NCBI RefSeq assembly: GCF_008831285.2
Contig: NC_045145.1
Coordinates: 20,972,040 to 21,036,039, forward strand
DNA: 64,000 bases
Source of the DNA: Nymphaea colorata
Lineage: Eukaryota; Streptophyta; Magnoliopsida; Nymphaeales; Nymphaeaceae
Direction: 5' to 3'
Numbering within the stretch: position 1 is the stretch's first letter; the number at the start of each line of letters is the position of its first letter. Position numbers and translations under genes: made by a program. Shown one piece after another: positions 11,301 to 22,769 of this stretch. The notes beneath the pieces are model-generated. The model saw nothing but the letters and a program-made list of their open reading frames with translations, searched no databases and had not been told where the DNA came from.

Positions 11301-14164
11301 CTTGAGGAACAAGCCCTGCAGTTCATTTTGGACTGCTGTGAATCAAGCATCACTCAGTACACCAAATTCATTGAGGTATGGCTTTTCATTATTACTAGTT
11401 CAGGGAGAAGTAGGGTGAATTCCTATGTGTTACAATAAGACTGTTAACAGAATTGCAACGGTCCCTAGTTCTTATAAATTTTTTGTTCGCTTGTTCTCAC
11501 AGTTTTGGATTTGGGTCTGTTGGGAATGACTGAGGATCCAAGATCCAATTCATCCCCCTAAAGGCTTGTAACTAGCGTTAGTCAAGTTTTAACACTGATC
11601 TTAATACAAGTTGCCTATCGGCTGGAGGAATTTCCCCCCTCGGAGTAGGATAGTCTTTCTTTCTCTTGTCCCTAAACTCTGCACCATTATCCTTGAATTT
11701 TGGGCGTTCTAGTTTGCACTTTGCAGTGTACATGTATGTCAATGAGTTTATCTAAAAAATTTATGTGCTATTCATCAATGAAGTTCTTTGTGTACATGTA
11801 TGCAAATTGTGTCTGCATTTATATGTGGTCGTAGTTAGAAATTGTTCATGCGGTATCTTTTTAACTTGTTTTGTTATGGATATTTAGTTTTTCTGTACCT
11901 TTATTCATTTGTATCTACTAAAAAGTTTCAACATTGTAAAAGGCATATCGTAGCACGTATCAGTCGGGTGTCCCTATATGCCATATTGTAACATATTGTA
12001 GATGTAGCATAGCATATCATAAAATTAATTTTTTAATTCAACAAACATGAAAAACAATAGAGAACATTCAGAAAAAAACTGGAAAAATGTATTCCATAAA
12101 AAAATTCATCACACATAAAATCATTTCCTATCCATCATTGATTCATTCATAAGCCATAATATATCAACAACACATTTAAAAATGAGAAATCATAGATTCA
12201 GAATAACATAATAAGCATCTACCACAAGTTTAAAGTGTTTAGATTATATCATAAGTTCACAACATATAATTGTTCACTGCCATGTGCCAAATATCATGAT
12301 TATCATCAGTCAACGATAATTATCATGATCTTCATTTTCATCTCATTTTCTTTGTTAATTGTTTCAATGCCTTCGAATGAAATGTCCCACCAAGATATGG
12401 TCAATTCTTCTAAGAAACTAGCCAAACCTCTTCCTTCCACAACATTTAAAGATGTTTAGAAAGCGGGAGGATCAACTGTTTTATAAAAAAGTACAGTTGT
12501 CTTGTCCATGTATCGTATGATATGAGGGTTGTATCACACACGTATTGTATGATACAATCCTCGTATTGCACGACACGGGTGATATGCCTATGATACATGG
12601 GTGTATTGTGTATCGTAGGCATATCATATACGCATTGCACGATACAAACCCGTATCATGCTATATGGATAATGGAGCTAAAACTTGCAATTTCATTAGAA
12701 AGCATTCATATATCTCTTTTTCTAGTTGGGCACTACCAATTGCTGTTATTGAAATTCACTTTACTTTGGTTAGTTTTTTATCGCTTATGTAGTCGTGTTA
12801 TATGTGACTACATCTACCTGTTTATTCTTGTGTTACTGATGACAGATCTGATATGTATTTCTTCCTCAGAATCTAAAATGCATATTTTTGCTTCTTTCAG
12901 GAAAGCAAATCTATTAATTTGCCTGTAGCTTCTCCAAATCAAGTGGACCGGAGATTGTTACTGAAGCAACTAGCTGTGAACTTGTGTACCAGTGAACAAC
13001 GTATACTATTTCGTGCTCAATATGTAAGTAGGTTCTCTTTGTTTTATTTCACAATTTCACCAATTTGACAGGATAGTTATTTGAGTGGCATCTTAGAGTT
13101 AATTGGGAAAAAGGTCTCAAGATAGGCACTACCACTTGTATTGACAAGAGTTCTGATGTTTTTCAATGGAACCAATAGCTCAAGCAAGTGCACAGGGATG
13201 AGGAGGCATTCTTGTAGTTTGGGTGATCACAGATGCTGTTTTTGTAGACTTGTTGCTGTTCTTACTGAAGGAACATAAAATAATGTGGTTATCTGAGGAT
13301 CTCAGACTGATCCATCCTTAATCCTTATCCGCTTTGAAAATCACAAATTATTGCAATTGGATCATCCTCATGCTATTCTGTTATAGAGGGCACGTGATTT
13401 GATCTTTCCTTGTGCTTCTGTGAAATGTCACACCATCTTCAAAACCTCATGTTTGTTCTGCTGTTGTGTGTGGCTGACAACGGCTTACTGTTCACTGCTC
13501 TCTTTTTTTTTTAACGTGGTTCATACTGTTCTGTATAGTTCTTACTATAAGAAAAACACCGCTATGAAAAGGCCTGTAAATTGTAAGAATGGACCCTGCA
13601 GTCCTCTTTGAGATGATGGATCTGACCACATTGGTTACTTTTTAAATGCCTGCCTTAAAGGCCTTTGCAGTCCCTGCCACAATGAGCCGTTGTCTACATT
13701 TTCCTTTTCCAAAAGGATGATTATCGACTAACCTGGCCGTACTAGTTTAACCTTCTCTACCTATGTTTTATTTCCTCAAATTGGTGACCATGGATGTCCA
13801 ATTTCTAAACTGTGCGTGCCAAAGTGGATATGAATTTATCACTGTTAGTACTGAATATTGCAGTATCATGTGTATTTTTCGCTTCTGAAGGATATGTTTT
13901 GCTTTCTTCCCCGTTATATTGGGCCAGCACCTCATAAAGGGCTCTGAATACGATAAAGAGAACGTTTATCTGGACTACTGTCTTTAATAAGTTTAACATC
14001 TTCTTCATAGATTTCATTTTGATGAAAAGCATGATTTTTGTGCCACTAATGACTTGTTTGATGATTGCAAACCGTAGATTATTCGGCGGAGACTGAAGGA
14101 CATGCGAGCTGGTGAACTGCGAGCCCTTTCAATAATGAACGGCTTCAGGAAGCTATTCAAGTAG
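5310..14164 (+). CDS. Plastid SET-domain protein lysine methyltransferase, Rubisco LSMT-like (At5g14260-type), 12 exons
   Basis: Exons: 5310-5666, 6121-6284, 6427-6510, 6642-6699, 8849-8902, 9103-9174, 9400-9480, 10413-10585, 10746-10848, 11244-11375, 12901-13023, 14078-14164. All junctions are GT-AG and the frame stays open through 495 codons. Residues 1 to about 55 are rich in S, R and K, like a chloroplast transit peptide. The SET N-part is near residues 86-119 (RGLVALKNVRKGEKLLFVPP). The SET core motif WADMLNHNSE puts the Asn-His pair at 259-260, and the closing tyrosine motif GELLLSYGF is near 301-309. A Rubisco-LSMT substrate-binding domain follows to about 480, and the end FRKLFK is conserved in the family. 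It would move methyl groups from S-adenosylmethionine to a lysine of a plastid protein. LQKWLTDSGLPPQKMAIDRV matches my memory of At5g14260 better than of the Rubisco/aldolase enzyme itself, so the substrate is unknown. Confidence 0.88.
7011..7053. repeat. GA/CAGA-rich microsatellite in intron 4 of the SET gene
   Basis: An imperfect purine run of gaga and cagacaga units. It has no coding meaning. Confidence 0.85.
8365..8604 (-). mobile_element. Solo LTR (Copia-like) in intron 4 of the SET gene
   Basis: The 240-bp segment starts TGTAGAAAG and ends ACTTCAACA, that is 5'-TG...CA-3'. It is flanked on both sides by the 5-bp direct repeat ATATG (8360-8364 and 8605-8609), the target duplication made by LTR-retrotransposon integrase. 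Read on the minus strand it starts TGTTGAAG and has a TATAAATG box. Near the end it has the CGTGGTTTTTTTCC and GTTGAGGGTTTTCCA words common in Copia LTRs. No internal domain, primer-binding site or second LTR is present, so it is a solo LTR left by recombination. The intact target duplication points to a fairly young insertion. Confidence 0.8.
9760..10170. repeat. Old tandem duplication (~202-bp period) in intron 7 of the SET gene
   Basis: Two diverged copies share, in the same order, the words gctgcaggg (9794 and 9996), aaggaagt-aaa-tgggaga, gcaggcctg, tctgtattcat, tagata/agatact, acatcaa-ctactcca and ctaaag/ctgaag. Divergence is high, so the event is old. Confidence 0.6.
11940..12665. repeat. 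CGTATC-rich, partly palindromic repeat in intron 10 of the SET gene
   Basis: The ends carry variants of 'tatcgtagcacgtatc' (left) and 'gatacaaacccgtatcatg' (right). Between 12541 and 12660 the 15-16-base word cgtattg-ca/ta-cgatac recurs. The piece 12580-12597 pairs with 12609-12626 as a hairpin with 18-base arms (one mismatch) and an 11-base loop. ATTGTATGATACAAT at 12544-12558 is a perfect odd palindrome. This fits a fold-back or MITE-type element, but I could not find a target duplication. Confidence 0.4.
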
Positions 14165-15828
14165 TGTGCGTCTACGTCTTCACCAGCAAAATTCTTTTGA
14201 TTAGCTCCGTATCATTATCAACAACGTTCGGCAGCTTCGGCTGGTGACGACAGGGTTGTGATGCGTCTATTTTATTCCTTCATCTCTAAATCTGAGAGTC
14301 TTCTTTCTGTTGGGGTCCAATCTTTCTATGTTGGATGAAAGAAATGATTTCAGTATCCTATTTCTTTCAATGGCCTTTCTTTGAAGCCATGGCTCCCTGG
14401 AAACTCAACAATGTGAACGTTAGACTTGAAGAGACTTTTATCAGCATCAGCCATGGTTTGACTTGGCCATGTAGTGTTCTTAATGGAGCCAAGCATGGCT
14501 CGACAATCGAGTAACCCTCTCTGAGCTATTGTTATGTTTTGATTAAGCCATTTGTCTTTGGCCAACATTGGCGTGATGGATTTCGAGTTGTAACAGTTTC
14601 GAGTCTTCGAGGCAGATGCTTACGGCACGGTTGCTGGTACGGGTTCAGTGAAGTGGGTATGAATACGGTGTTTTTGCCAACCTTGGTACGGTTAAATGTT
14701 TTTAATTTTAAAAAACAAAATTGATATCATCACATCATTAACACAATGTTCCTTTGATAGTTTCTACATATAATCTTAAGAAAACACAAACAAACCAAGA
14801 TAATGTTTTTTTGTGGTTTGGATTGGTTCCGACGTGGAACCGATCTAAACTTACCCAGTCTCGGTATGGGTATGCCGGCACGCCCGTATGGGTACGCTGG
14901 TATGGGTACGGGTACCACTGTGACTTAGGTCGTCTGATTGCCTAGTCCATAGGACTTCAAAGCACGATGAGCTACTGTTTCCTCTATCCTTTGCTTGGTC
15001 ATGTCCCTCTTTAGGTTCGGAAACGATGGTGGAAGCATTAACTTTTGCAATTAGAGTAGAGAATTAATACTGCAAGAATCAAACTGATGACATGTTGCTA
15101 ACATCTGTTAGTGCGAAACTATGGTCAGCTATGTTATGTCCTGCGAGAATTGTGGCCATTTACTATTCCCTTCGAGAATTGTGGCCATTTACTGGTCGTG
15201 ATCCTGAGGGGGCAGTGCCGCCGGTGGATATTTCTACATAGTACTTACACCGCAGCACCTGGCACGTAAATTAGCTCCTCTTTCTCGTATCAGCAACGCG
15301 GTCGATGTACGCGAGTAGCGCGACCTGAGTTACCTGCAATATTTCTCTCGTACCTGTAGGCCGTTACAGATATTGAAATTCTATGTATGTTCTTCTATTC
15401 AAATTCCATAGTATTTATTAGTTGTTTTTAAATTGAAAATGAGAAAAAAGCCTGACTTTATGATACGGGGTGCAAGGCTCGCTATATTAGACAGCAAACC
15501 TGAATAATATGAACACGGAGACCGACGATACCTTGTGTTTGAACAAGTGGGTGGGATATAGTTGCATTGAAAGGTCCTCAACACATCGTCGGCTCGACGA
15601 AGAAAACTGATATTGGTGCCTGGATGTCTAGTAATACATTTTTTTTTAATGGCCAAGATTTTCTGAGCAACAGACCATTTAATGGGTCTGCCCGGCCCCT
15701 ATGGGAACTCTTTAAACCAGTATAAAGATCGGTTCATGTATGGACTTCGCAGGTGAATCGCTTCATTCACTAATGCTGCAGAATCTTGTGAATCTGATAA
15801 AAATAGTAAAGTTGTTTTTTGGAACAAG

Positions 15829-15831
<3 letters not shown>

Positions 15832-15889
<58 letters not shown>

Positions 15890-15902
15890 AGAGAGAGAGA
15901 GA
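15832..15902. repeat. (TA)n followed by (GA)n microsatellite
   Basis: A pure alternating TA tract of 55 bases (15832-15886) runs directly into a GA tract. It is prone to slippage and to fold-back. Confidence 0.95.
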
Positions 15903-16225
15903 ATAGCTAAAAGCTGTCCAGTCAAATCGGCCGCTGAGTCAAATCGGTGTGCCATCACTTTGACTCAAGTCGTTGATTCTGATGGTGGTGATTTAAAACT
16001 TTGTAAGGATTAATTTCTTAAAAATAAAAAATAACATTGTTGTGGGTCAGGCTCGATGTCTTAATCTCAATGGGATTTAGAAGCGGTTTATGTGTTAAGA
16101 CTGACAGGAACCGGCGTGAAAGTTGTACCCCGTGCAATGCGCCCTTCCCTATCTGATAGTCCAATTCAGATGCACTTTGAAAACAAAAAAGACATCCCTT
16201 AAATTATTGTGGCTCGTTAAAGCCT

Positions 16226-16641
16226 AGGGCTATAAACGGACTCAAGCTTGATTAGCTCGACTCCTATATTGGTTAGCTTGAGTTCGCCCTAAGCTCAAGT
16301 CGAGCTGTACATATAAACTCAGCTCAAGTTCAACTCTGATGGATTGAGTCTTGGCTCGAGCTCAACTCGTTTATCACTAACCAACTCCCTATTTGACTTG
16401 ATCTCTTTTCTTGGTTTTAAATTTGTAAATTAAAAAAAATAACCTAGATTAGATAAGTTTACTCAAGTTTAATCGAGTAGAGTTCATGCAACATAAACTC
16501 GAGTTATTTATAAGCTCAAGCTTTCAGTTAAACTGGAGCTCAGCTCATTTAGCTCATTTACAAACAAGTAGAGCTCGAGTTGAGCCTAACTAAGAAAGTT
16601 TTAATTGAGCTTGAGTTGGCTCTACTAGTTGTACAGCCTTA
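16226..16641. mobile_element. Possible hAT-like MITE built of AGCTCGAGCT-type repeats
   Basis: The left end TAGGGCTATAAACGGACTCAAGC and the inverted right end TAAGGCTGTACAACTAG... are imperfect terminal repeats. The interior is packed with gagctcgag, agctcaagtc and gagcttgagttgg words on both strands, a common pattern in plant hAT MITEs that start TAGGGCTGT. The flanks ttaaagcc and ctaaacca agree in only 5 of 8 bases, so the target duplication is not proven. Confidence 0.4.
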
Positions 16642-18046
16642 CTAAACCATGTCTTATTAAACTATTCAACATGTGTACTTAAAAATATTTTTTTCAAAAA
16701 AAGTAGTTATGTTACAATATTCTGACACTATCCCTCACCTATGGGAAATTTATTGTTAAGGATAATTTGAATTTTAGAATTACTTTTTACTTATATTCTA
16801 TAGAAAAGACCGTTTTCTGTAATTTCCTAAACAAAGGTTATCATTTTGATGAAAATTGTCAACTAAGATTCTTCAAGTAAAATTTATGTTATTTTGAGAA
16901 ACAACGATCCCAACTAGAATTTTTGTTCGGTGCTGGTTATCACCGAGTATATCTTTCATTTCTTTATTTAACATTTTTTGTTCTTTAGGTAAGGTAAAGT
17001 TTACTTTTGGGCTCTTCATTATAGTTTTTATCAAAAAATCTGGCCACCAATAGAATTGCAATTTTTTTTCTGAATTTGTAGGCAAAGAATGAGCCCAAAA
17101 AAGTGGAATTCCCCAATTTTTAGTATTTCTAAGCAAAATGTTGGATTCATTTTTTCCAAACACACAAATCAAATTTTCAAAACTGATTAAAAAAAACTAT
17201 TTTTTTTCAAAAACCAGCTTTCACAAAACTTTTTTTTTTAATGTGCCATCCAAACGCTACCTTGTTTTTTCATTTCACCTAAGCCAGAGCAAACCACCTC
17301 ATTTGTTGGGAGGAAAGCTTAAACATACTTAAAATGTGACATTCAAATCGAAAGCAAGTTGATTGGTGAGACATTGTGACATTCAAATCAAAAGCAAATT
17401 ATCTTGGAACATGAATTCGTCTAAATTGAATATCTGGATATGGTTTTGGATTTGTCCATCCGAAGTCCAAATTCATGCATCTCTTTTTTAAGTCCCATGT
17501 GACAAACTGTTGGCCTGCCTATAACACTTACTTTTCATCTTTGCTTGATGACTAAAATGTATCGAAGTATGGAGGACTAAGATAGCTTAAGAAACTGAAT
17601 TAAAATGTGAACGATCTTCAATTGCAGGATGAAATCCAGCTCCAAGTTTATAAAAACATACTGCAAAAGGACACTGGAAATGAAATGAAAGATTAACAAA
17701 ACAAACATACTTAAAATGATTAAGCAGTCTCTTCCAACGCAGCGCATCATTCTGAAGAAGGAAAAAACTTAGACCAAGTTATTACATGATTGCATCTGAC
17801 CCAAATACAAGTTGAACCTGATTATACTTTGGAAAGAACTTCTTGGATTTGGATTTGATCTAACCCGATCAATTTCACTCCCACGAAGAATAGCGCGTTT
17901 ATTTACGGCCTTTAACTTTGTAGCCTATACTTTCTTCCTGTATTCCTCCCCACAATTGGATGGTGTTCCGAAGTCCGCTTTTCGCCCTCTCTGTCTGAGA
18001 CAGAAGGTCCGCTGTCCTTTTTCTCTGGAGCGGAAGAATTCCCCGA

Positions 18047-21000
18047 ATGGAGGGAATAGTCGTGAAGCCTGCGGCTGGTGTTCATTTCTTGAAAGCTACA
18101 ACCACTAAATCGAACGGAATCCTCAACCAGAGAAGGTTTCTCTCCCTAGGTGTGGGGAGGTCCTGTGTCGAGAAGATGTGCTTGCGTCTACGCGCTCAGC
18201 AGGTGAAATACTGGATGATGTTGTCGTATGAGAGAATTTTTAGAACTGGTGGTAAATTTTCGGTTTTTATTTATTGTTTTGATGTTGGTATTTTTTTTCA
18301 AAAGAATTTGCTAATACTAAATGCTTTTTTTAGGCTGAGGAGTTTGATTCAGACTGTGCGTGCGTCGGTGCGTGTGTGTGTGCATGCGTGTGTACGGTCA
18401 CTTGTTGGGAAAACTGCGCAAAATTTGTACATTTTATGAGTGTATAGACCAATGTATAGAAGGATGAGCTTCCCCCTTCCGTTGCTGGTGGGAAGGATTG
18501 GGACTTGATGGGTGGTTTACTTCTCCTAAACAATGTTGTTATGGTTGCGTATTCTTTCTGTATTCGAGAGCTGGGTTTCCTTTCTCAACATCTTCTATGG
18601 ATTATGTGTGTGTTCTTGTGTCTTATTGTCAACTTAGTTTCTTGTTCTGACAGTTGTATCGATTATATGCTTCTTAGTTGTACGTTTCCTTACCAAAATA
18701 TTGCTTTCGCTGAACTGCTTGTAGAAGTCTAGTACATACTCGGGAGATTAACTTCGAACCTTTTTTTAATTTCTTTCTGGGTGTGAACCATCTGCATTTT
18801 CTTTGACGTGCACCCAGGTTCTGCATTTTGAATCTTTGAGCATGGTCATGGGTTCCTTTTTGTTTATATTTGGCGAAATACTTAGAAGAATGCTGAAGAG
18901 CTAAGCTTAGCTGCTTTCTGGTTATCACCTCTGAACCTTATAATTCATTGCTGGTTATTCTTTAGTCCGATTCCAAGGATGGGCATGCAACTCTTACACC
19001 GGCGGAGGATCACGAAGGCGCAGATTTAAAGGGTTCAGAAAGAAACCCTGATGAACGTGATGTTGATACTGACCAGGGAATCAGAATTAGGAGACGTCCA
19101 CCAACTGGTCCTCCATTACATTATGTGGGTCCTTTTGAATTCCGCTTGCAGAATGAGGGAAATACTCCTAGGAACATTCTGGAAGAGATTATTTGGAACA
19201 AGGACGTGGAAGTCTCACAGGCATGAACCTAGCCTGTTCTCACAATGATGCTTGGTTTGTCATTTTCCTCTCTCTTACTGATTGTATTCATCATATTCCC
19301 TTTCCAGTTAAAGGAACGGAAACCTTTGGGTTCCTTAAAGAAGTCCCTTGAGGATGCACCACCTGCTAGAGATTTCATAGGAGCTCTCAAGGCATCCCAT
19401 TTGCGGACGGGGATGCCAGCTTTAATAGCAGAAGTGAAGAAGGCATCTCCTAGCAGAGGAGTGCTGCGAGAAAATTTCGATCCGGTAATTATCTCTTGGT
19501 CTTTCCGGTCACTTGTTCTTCGTATGCAACTGAGAGATATTGAAAGTTCTTTTCCTATTGCAGATGCCAAATTAACAAGCGTACTGCATCTTACTTTTAT
19601 GGTATAGCTTTTGAAAAGTATTGCTATAAAAGTTGTATGTATTTCGGTTAGGCCACGACGGATTCAAAATCTGTGGACTAATTTGAATATGAACAGCGAT
19701 CAGATAATTCATGTACAAGCAAACTTGATTCAGTTTTCTTACCAGTTTGTTATCCTCACTTTACAACCTCCAATACGTTCAAGTACTTAATTGCCTGGAT
19801 ATCAACAGTTGCTTGATCTCTAAATGGTTTTGACAGTTTAATTCTGTTTGAGATACACTTGTAGAAAATTTTCCACTAAAAGCTGGAAGAACTTGAAGTC
19901 TAGATATCAGAGCTTGTTGGCCTTTAGGTGGTCTTAAGAAGCTTTATTCAGATCATGATTACAAATGCTACTTTTGGTGTTTCGTCAGCCAGGTTTTTGT
20001 GTGATTTTTTTCTCAAAATATAGTTTCTATCTGGATAATCCTAAAAGTTCTAAATGTGAAATATACGGAGAACAGTGGAAAACCTAAAGCTCAAGTTTGT
20101 CTGGTATTTTTCTTGCAAAAAATAAATAACCAGTTAGGAATTTTTTTTATAAATATAGAACCAGCAAAAGGGGGGAGGTATATACTTATGGTATATCATA
20201 AGAAAATATGAACATGCTCATATTATTCTGATATACTTTTTACAGTTTTTCAGACTATGATGTTATTCATACTTGTTGTTATATGGTGGCTCTAAAATGC
20301 TAATAAGATTTGAATCTTTCCAAAATATTGGAGATATTGGTGACCATGTTATGTGCTGCTGATTTACACAGGACATGATATCCTTGTTGCATAATCTAGA
20401 CTCTGTGGTGCTGACTTGCACATGACATGATATCCTTGTTGCTTTAATGCACTGTGAACTTCTGTTATCTTGCATCGTTTACAAAGTCCATTCAGCATTA
20501 GAAAACAGAGTTGTCTCCATTGTAACTACTTGTCTTCCTTCTTTCTTCTTATCAATTATGAGAGCATTTGTCGTAGGTTCAAATAGCCCAAGCCTATGAA
20601 GCAGGTGGTGCAGCATGCCTCAGTGTCCTGACTGATGAGAAATATTTCCAGGTAAGTTTGGATACTGCTGGTTAGAAGCCGAATAAGTTTGTTGATAGCA
20701 ATATTAACATATACAACTTTTTTTCCTCTTCTTTAAGGGAAGCTTTGATAACCTCGAGGCCATACGCAATGCAGGTGTAAAGGTCAGTCTGGCATAAAAG
20801 GTTCTTTGCTGTACCTTGGACTGTTCAGTTTCTCTCTAAACGCTGTATTAGTTTGTCTCTGAACTGCTAACATGAACAATAATTGTCAGTGCCCTCTCCT
20901 TTGCAAAGAATTTATCATTGATGCTTGGCAAATTTATAATGCTCGAGTAAAAGGAGCAGATGCTGTACTGTTGATTGCAGCTGTTTTGCCTGATCTGGAT

Positions 21001-21539
21001 ATCAAATATATGTCAAAGATCTGCAAGTTGCTAGGCTTAGCAGCACTAGTTGAGGTTTGTGTTGCATTTGTTAATCTTCTCGAACTTGTGGTATCTCTTC
21101 CTAATGACTGCAGTTTCTCTTGAATATTCAGTAGCAGTTCAAATATAGACTTTGTAGCTGGGTCTGGAAATAAGTTGTCTTCTGGTTCCGAATATCAAAC
21201 TAAACATAGATCTTCTGTTCTCTTCTCTTGTTCCTTTACGGCTTTCACCAGTTTCATAGTTTCTACCATGATTTGTTTAAACTTTAAAGTTTTCTATCTA
21301 AACCCACTAGAAATATGTTTTTTGTCTATTTGTCATCAAATTGTCATTTGTTACAATTCAATTTGGTCTGTGTTTCAGGCTATAAGCAGATTCAGCACTG
21401 AAGGAAGGCCTTTACTAACTGAGCGTTTCCATTCTTGTTTAGGTGCATGATGAAAGGGAAATGGACCGTGTTCTTGGAATAGAAGGGATTCAACTTATTG
21501 GCATTAATAATCGTAATCTTGGTATGTGCATCTTTGCTT

Positions 21540-21582
<43 letters not shown>

Positions 21583-21693
21583 TATATATATATGTCAGTG
21601 TGTGTATATGTCCACACGCATGTGTGTCCGTATGCTTCCTTTCTTGTACCCTTAAAAAGGGCCTAAATTATCACTGTAGGATCAGTCAAAATG

Positions 21694-21739
<46 letters not shown>

Positions 21740-22769
21740 CCAAGTCAAAGATTTTCATTTTGTGGCTTTACCTGCAGAAACTTTTGAGGTTGATATTAAT
21801 AACACAAAACAACTTCTGGAGGGAAAACGTGGTGACATGATTCGTCAGAGGGATATAATTGTGAGTTGTGTTATACCATTGTGGTTATAATCATATCTAT
21901 ATTACATTTTTCATCTATACATCTTTATGTATATGTATCTTCACACACTTGTATGGGTATGCACGTTTGGTGGGGTTTTCTATGTGGCCTTTAACTTAGA
22001 ATTGCTTCTACAGACTTGTGATGAATTGAACTTGCTGACATGGGCTCCTGTCCTGTAGGTTGTTGGGGAATCTGGGCTCTTCACACCTGATGACATTGCG
22101 TTTGTGCAGAATGCTGGAGTCAAAGCGGTAGGCACTCACTTCATAGTTTTTCTTCTTTCCGTTTGAACAATTTCTTTGAAGCCAGAGTTGTTAATCATGG
22201 TAGTTGGTACCATGAAATTTTATAGCAACCACTTGGACTAGTTTATCCTCTTGGAATGGATGTGACTCATGTGAGGATGTCTTCCTTTTCTATTGGCATG
22301 TGTCCGCTTTTCCAACTGCATGGCACCAGCGACTCCAAGGCCCTAGCGAATAAGATGCCCATGATCCTTGAGTCTAGGACTCTTATCTTTCTCTTCCATT
22401 TGCTTAAATAAAGGGAGAGATAAGCCTAGTAATTAAGATTGTTAGCATGGGTAGAATCATAATTCAGCTTCCTGAACTCAATAATGCCTGCCAACTTACT
22501 GCTTTTTGAACGATCGACTGACTCTCCTCCCTTCATAGGTATGGTAGGTATCAACATTGACAGGTGGAACTGAGCATCTTTTATGTATGAGTAACTCAAT
22601 TATATACGACTTTGGTGCCTATTCTACTTGCTGCCTACATGTTTCCGTTGCAGAAGTATAAAGGTGGATGTGTTTGTACTTGCAGGTTTTGGTTGGGGAA
22701 TCAATTGTGAAGCAGGAGGATCCAAAGAAAGGAATTGCAGGGCTTTTTGGGAAAGATATTTCTGTATGA
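18047..22769 (+). CDS. IGPS: Indole-3-glycerol-phosphate synthase, chloroplastic, 10 exons
   Basis: Exons: 18047-18202, 18966-19220, 19308-19484, 20577-20651, 20738-20782, 20890-21054, 21443-21521, 21778-21860, 22059-22127, 22686-22769; total 395 codons. The enzyme converts CdRP (carboxyphenylamino-deoxyribulose phosphate) to indole-3-glycerol phosphate in plastid tryptophan synthesis (EC 4.1.1.48), also the source of indole for auxin and defence compounds. Residues 1 to about 60 act as transit peptide. A plant-specific segment, [21 protein letters not shown], precedes the TIM barrel. Catalytic motifs are [11 protein letters not shown] (residues 178-188; Glu179 and Lys181), LLCKEFI (Cys241-Lys242), [27 protein letters not shown] (346-355) and VLVGESIVK. 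The end ...[12 protein letters not shown] is conserved. Intron 2 seems to start with GC, not GT: homology needs VEVSQ joined to LKERKPL, and the exon is followed by gcatga, which would be a stop if read through. Other junctions are GT-AG. Confidence 0.93.
21542..21600. repeat. (CT)n plus (TA)n microsatellite in IGPS intron 7
   Basis: A CT run of about 40 bases continues into ctttctctctctta and tatatata. It lies 20 bases after the donor of intron 7 and could lengthen or shorten the polypyrimidine content of that intron. Confidence 0.9.
21696..21735. repeat. (TA)20 microsatellite in IGPS intron 7
   Basis: Pure TA tract of 40 bases, about 40 bases before the acceptor of exon 8. Confidence 0.95.

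Larger units (their letters stand above)
14165..18046. other. Intergenic region between the SET and IGPS genes, with repeats
   Basis: No coding frame with family similarity was found. The first ~200 bases are the likely 3' UTR of the SET gene. At 14610-14930 words such as ggtacgggt, gtatgggtacg and ggaaccgatc suggest a small transposon relic. At 15145 and 15174 the 18-base word gagaattgtggccattta occurs twice. A long (TA)n lies at 15832-15886. A hAT-like relic is proposed at 16226-16641. At 17335 and about 17373 tgtgacattcaaatc is repeated. The last 200 bases are the probable IGPS leader. Confidence 0.5.

Noticed and set aside
15832-15886. Possible CRISPR-like or origin-like repeat
   Set aside because: It is a simple (TA)n microsatellite; no spacers, and the window is plant nuclear DNA.
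17138-17332. Phe/Lys-rich frames upstream of IGPS
   Set aside because: Translation of A/T homopolymer runs; chance.
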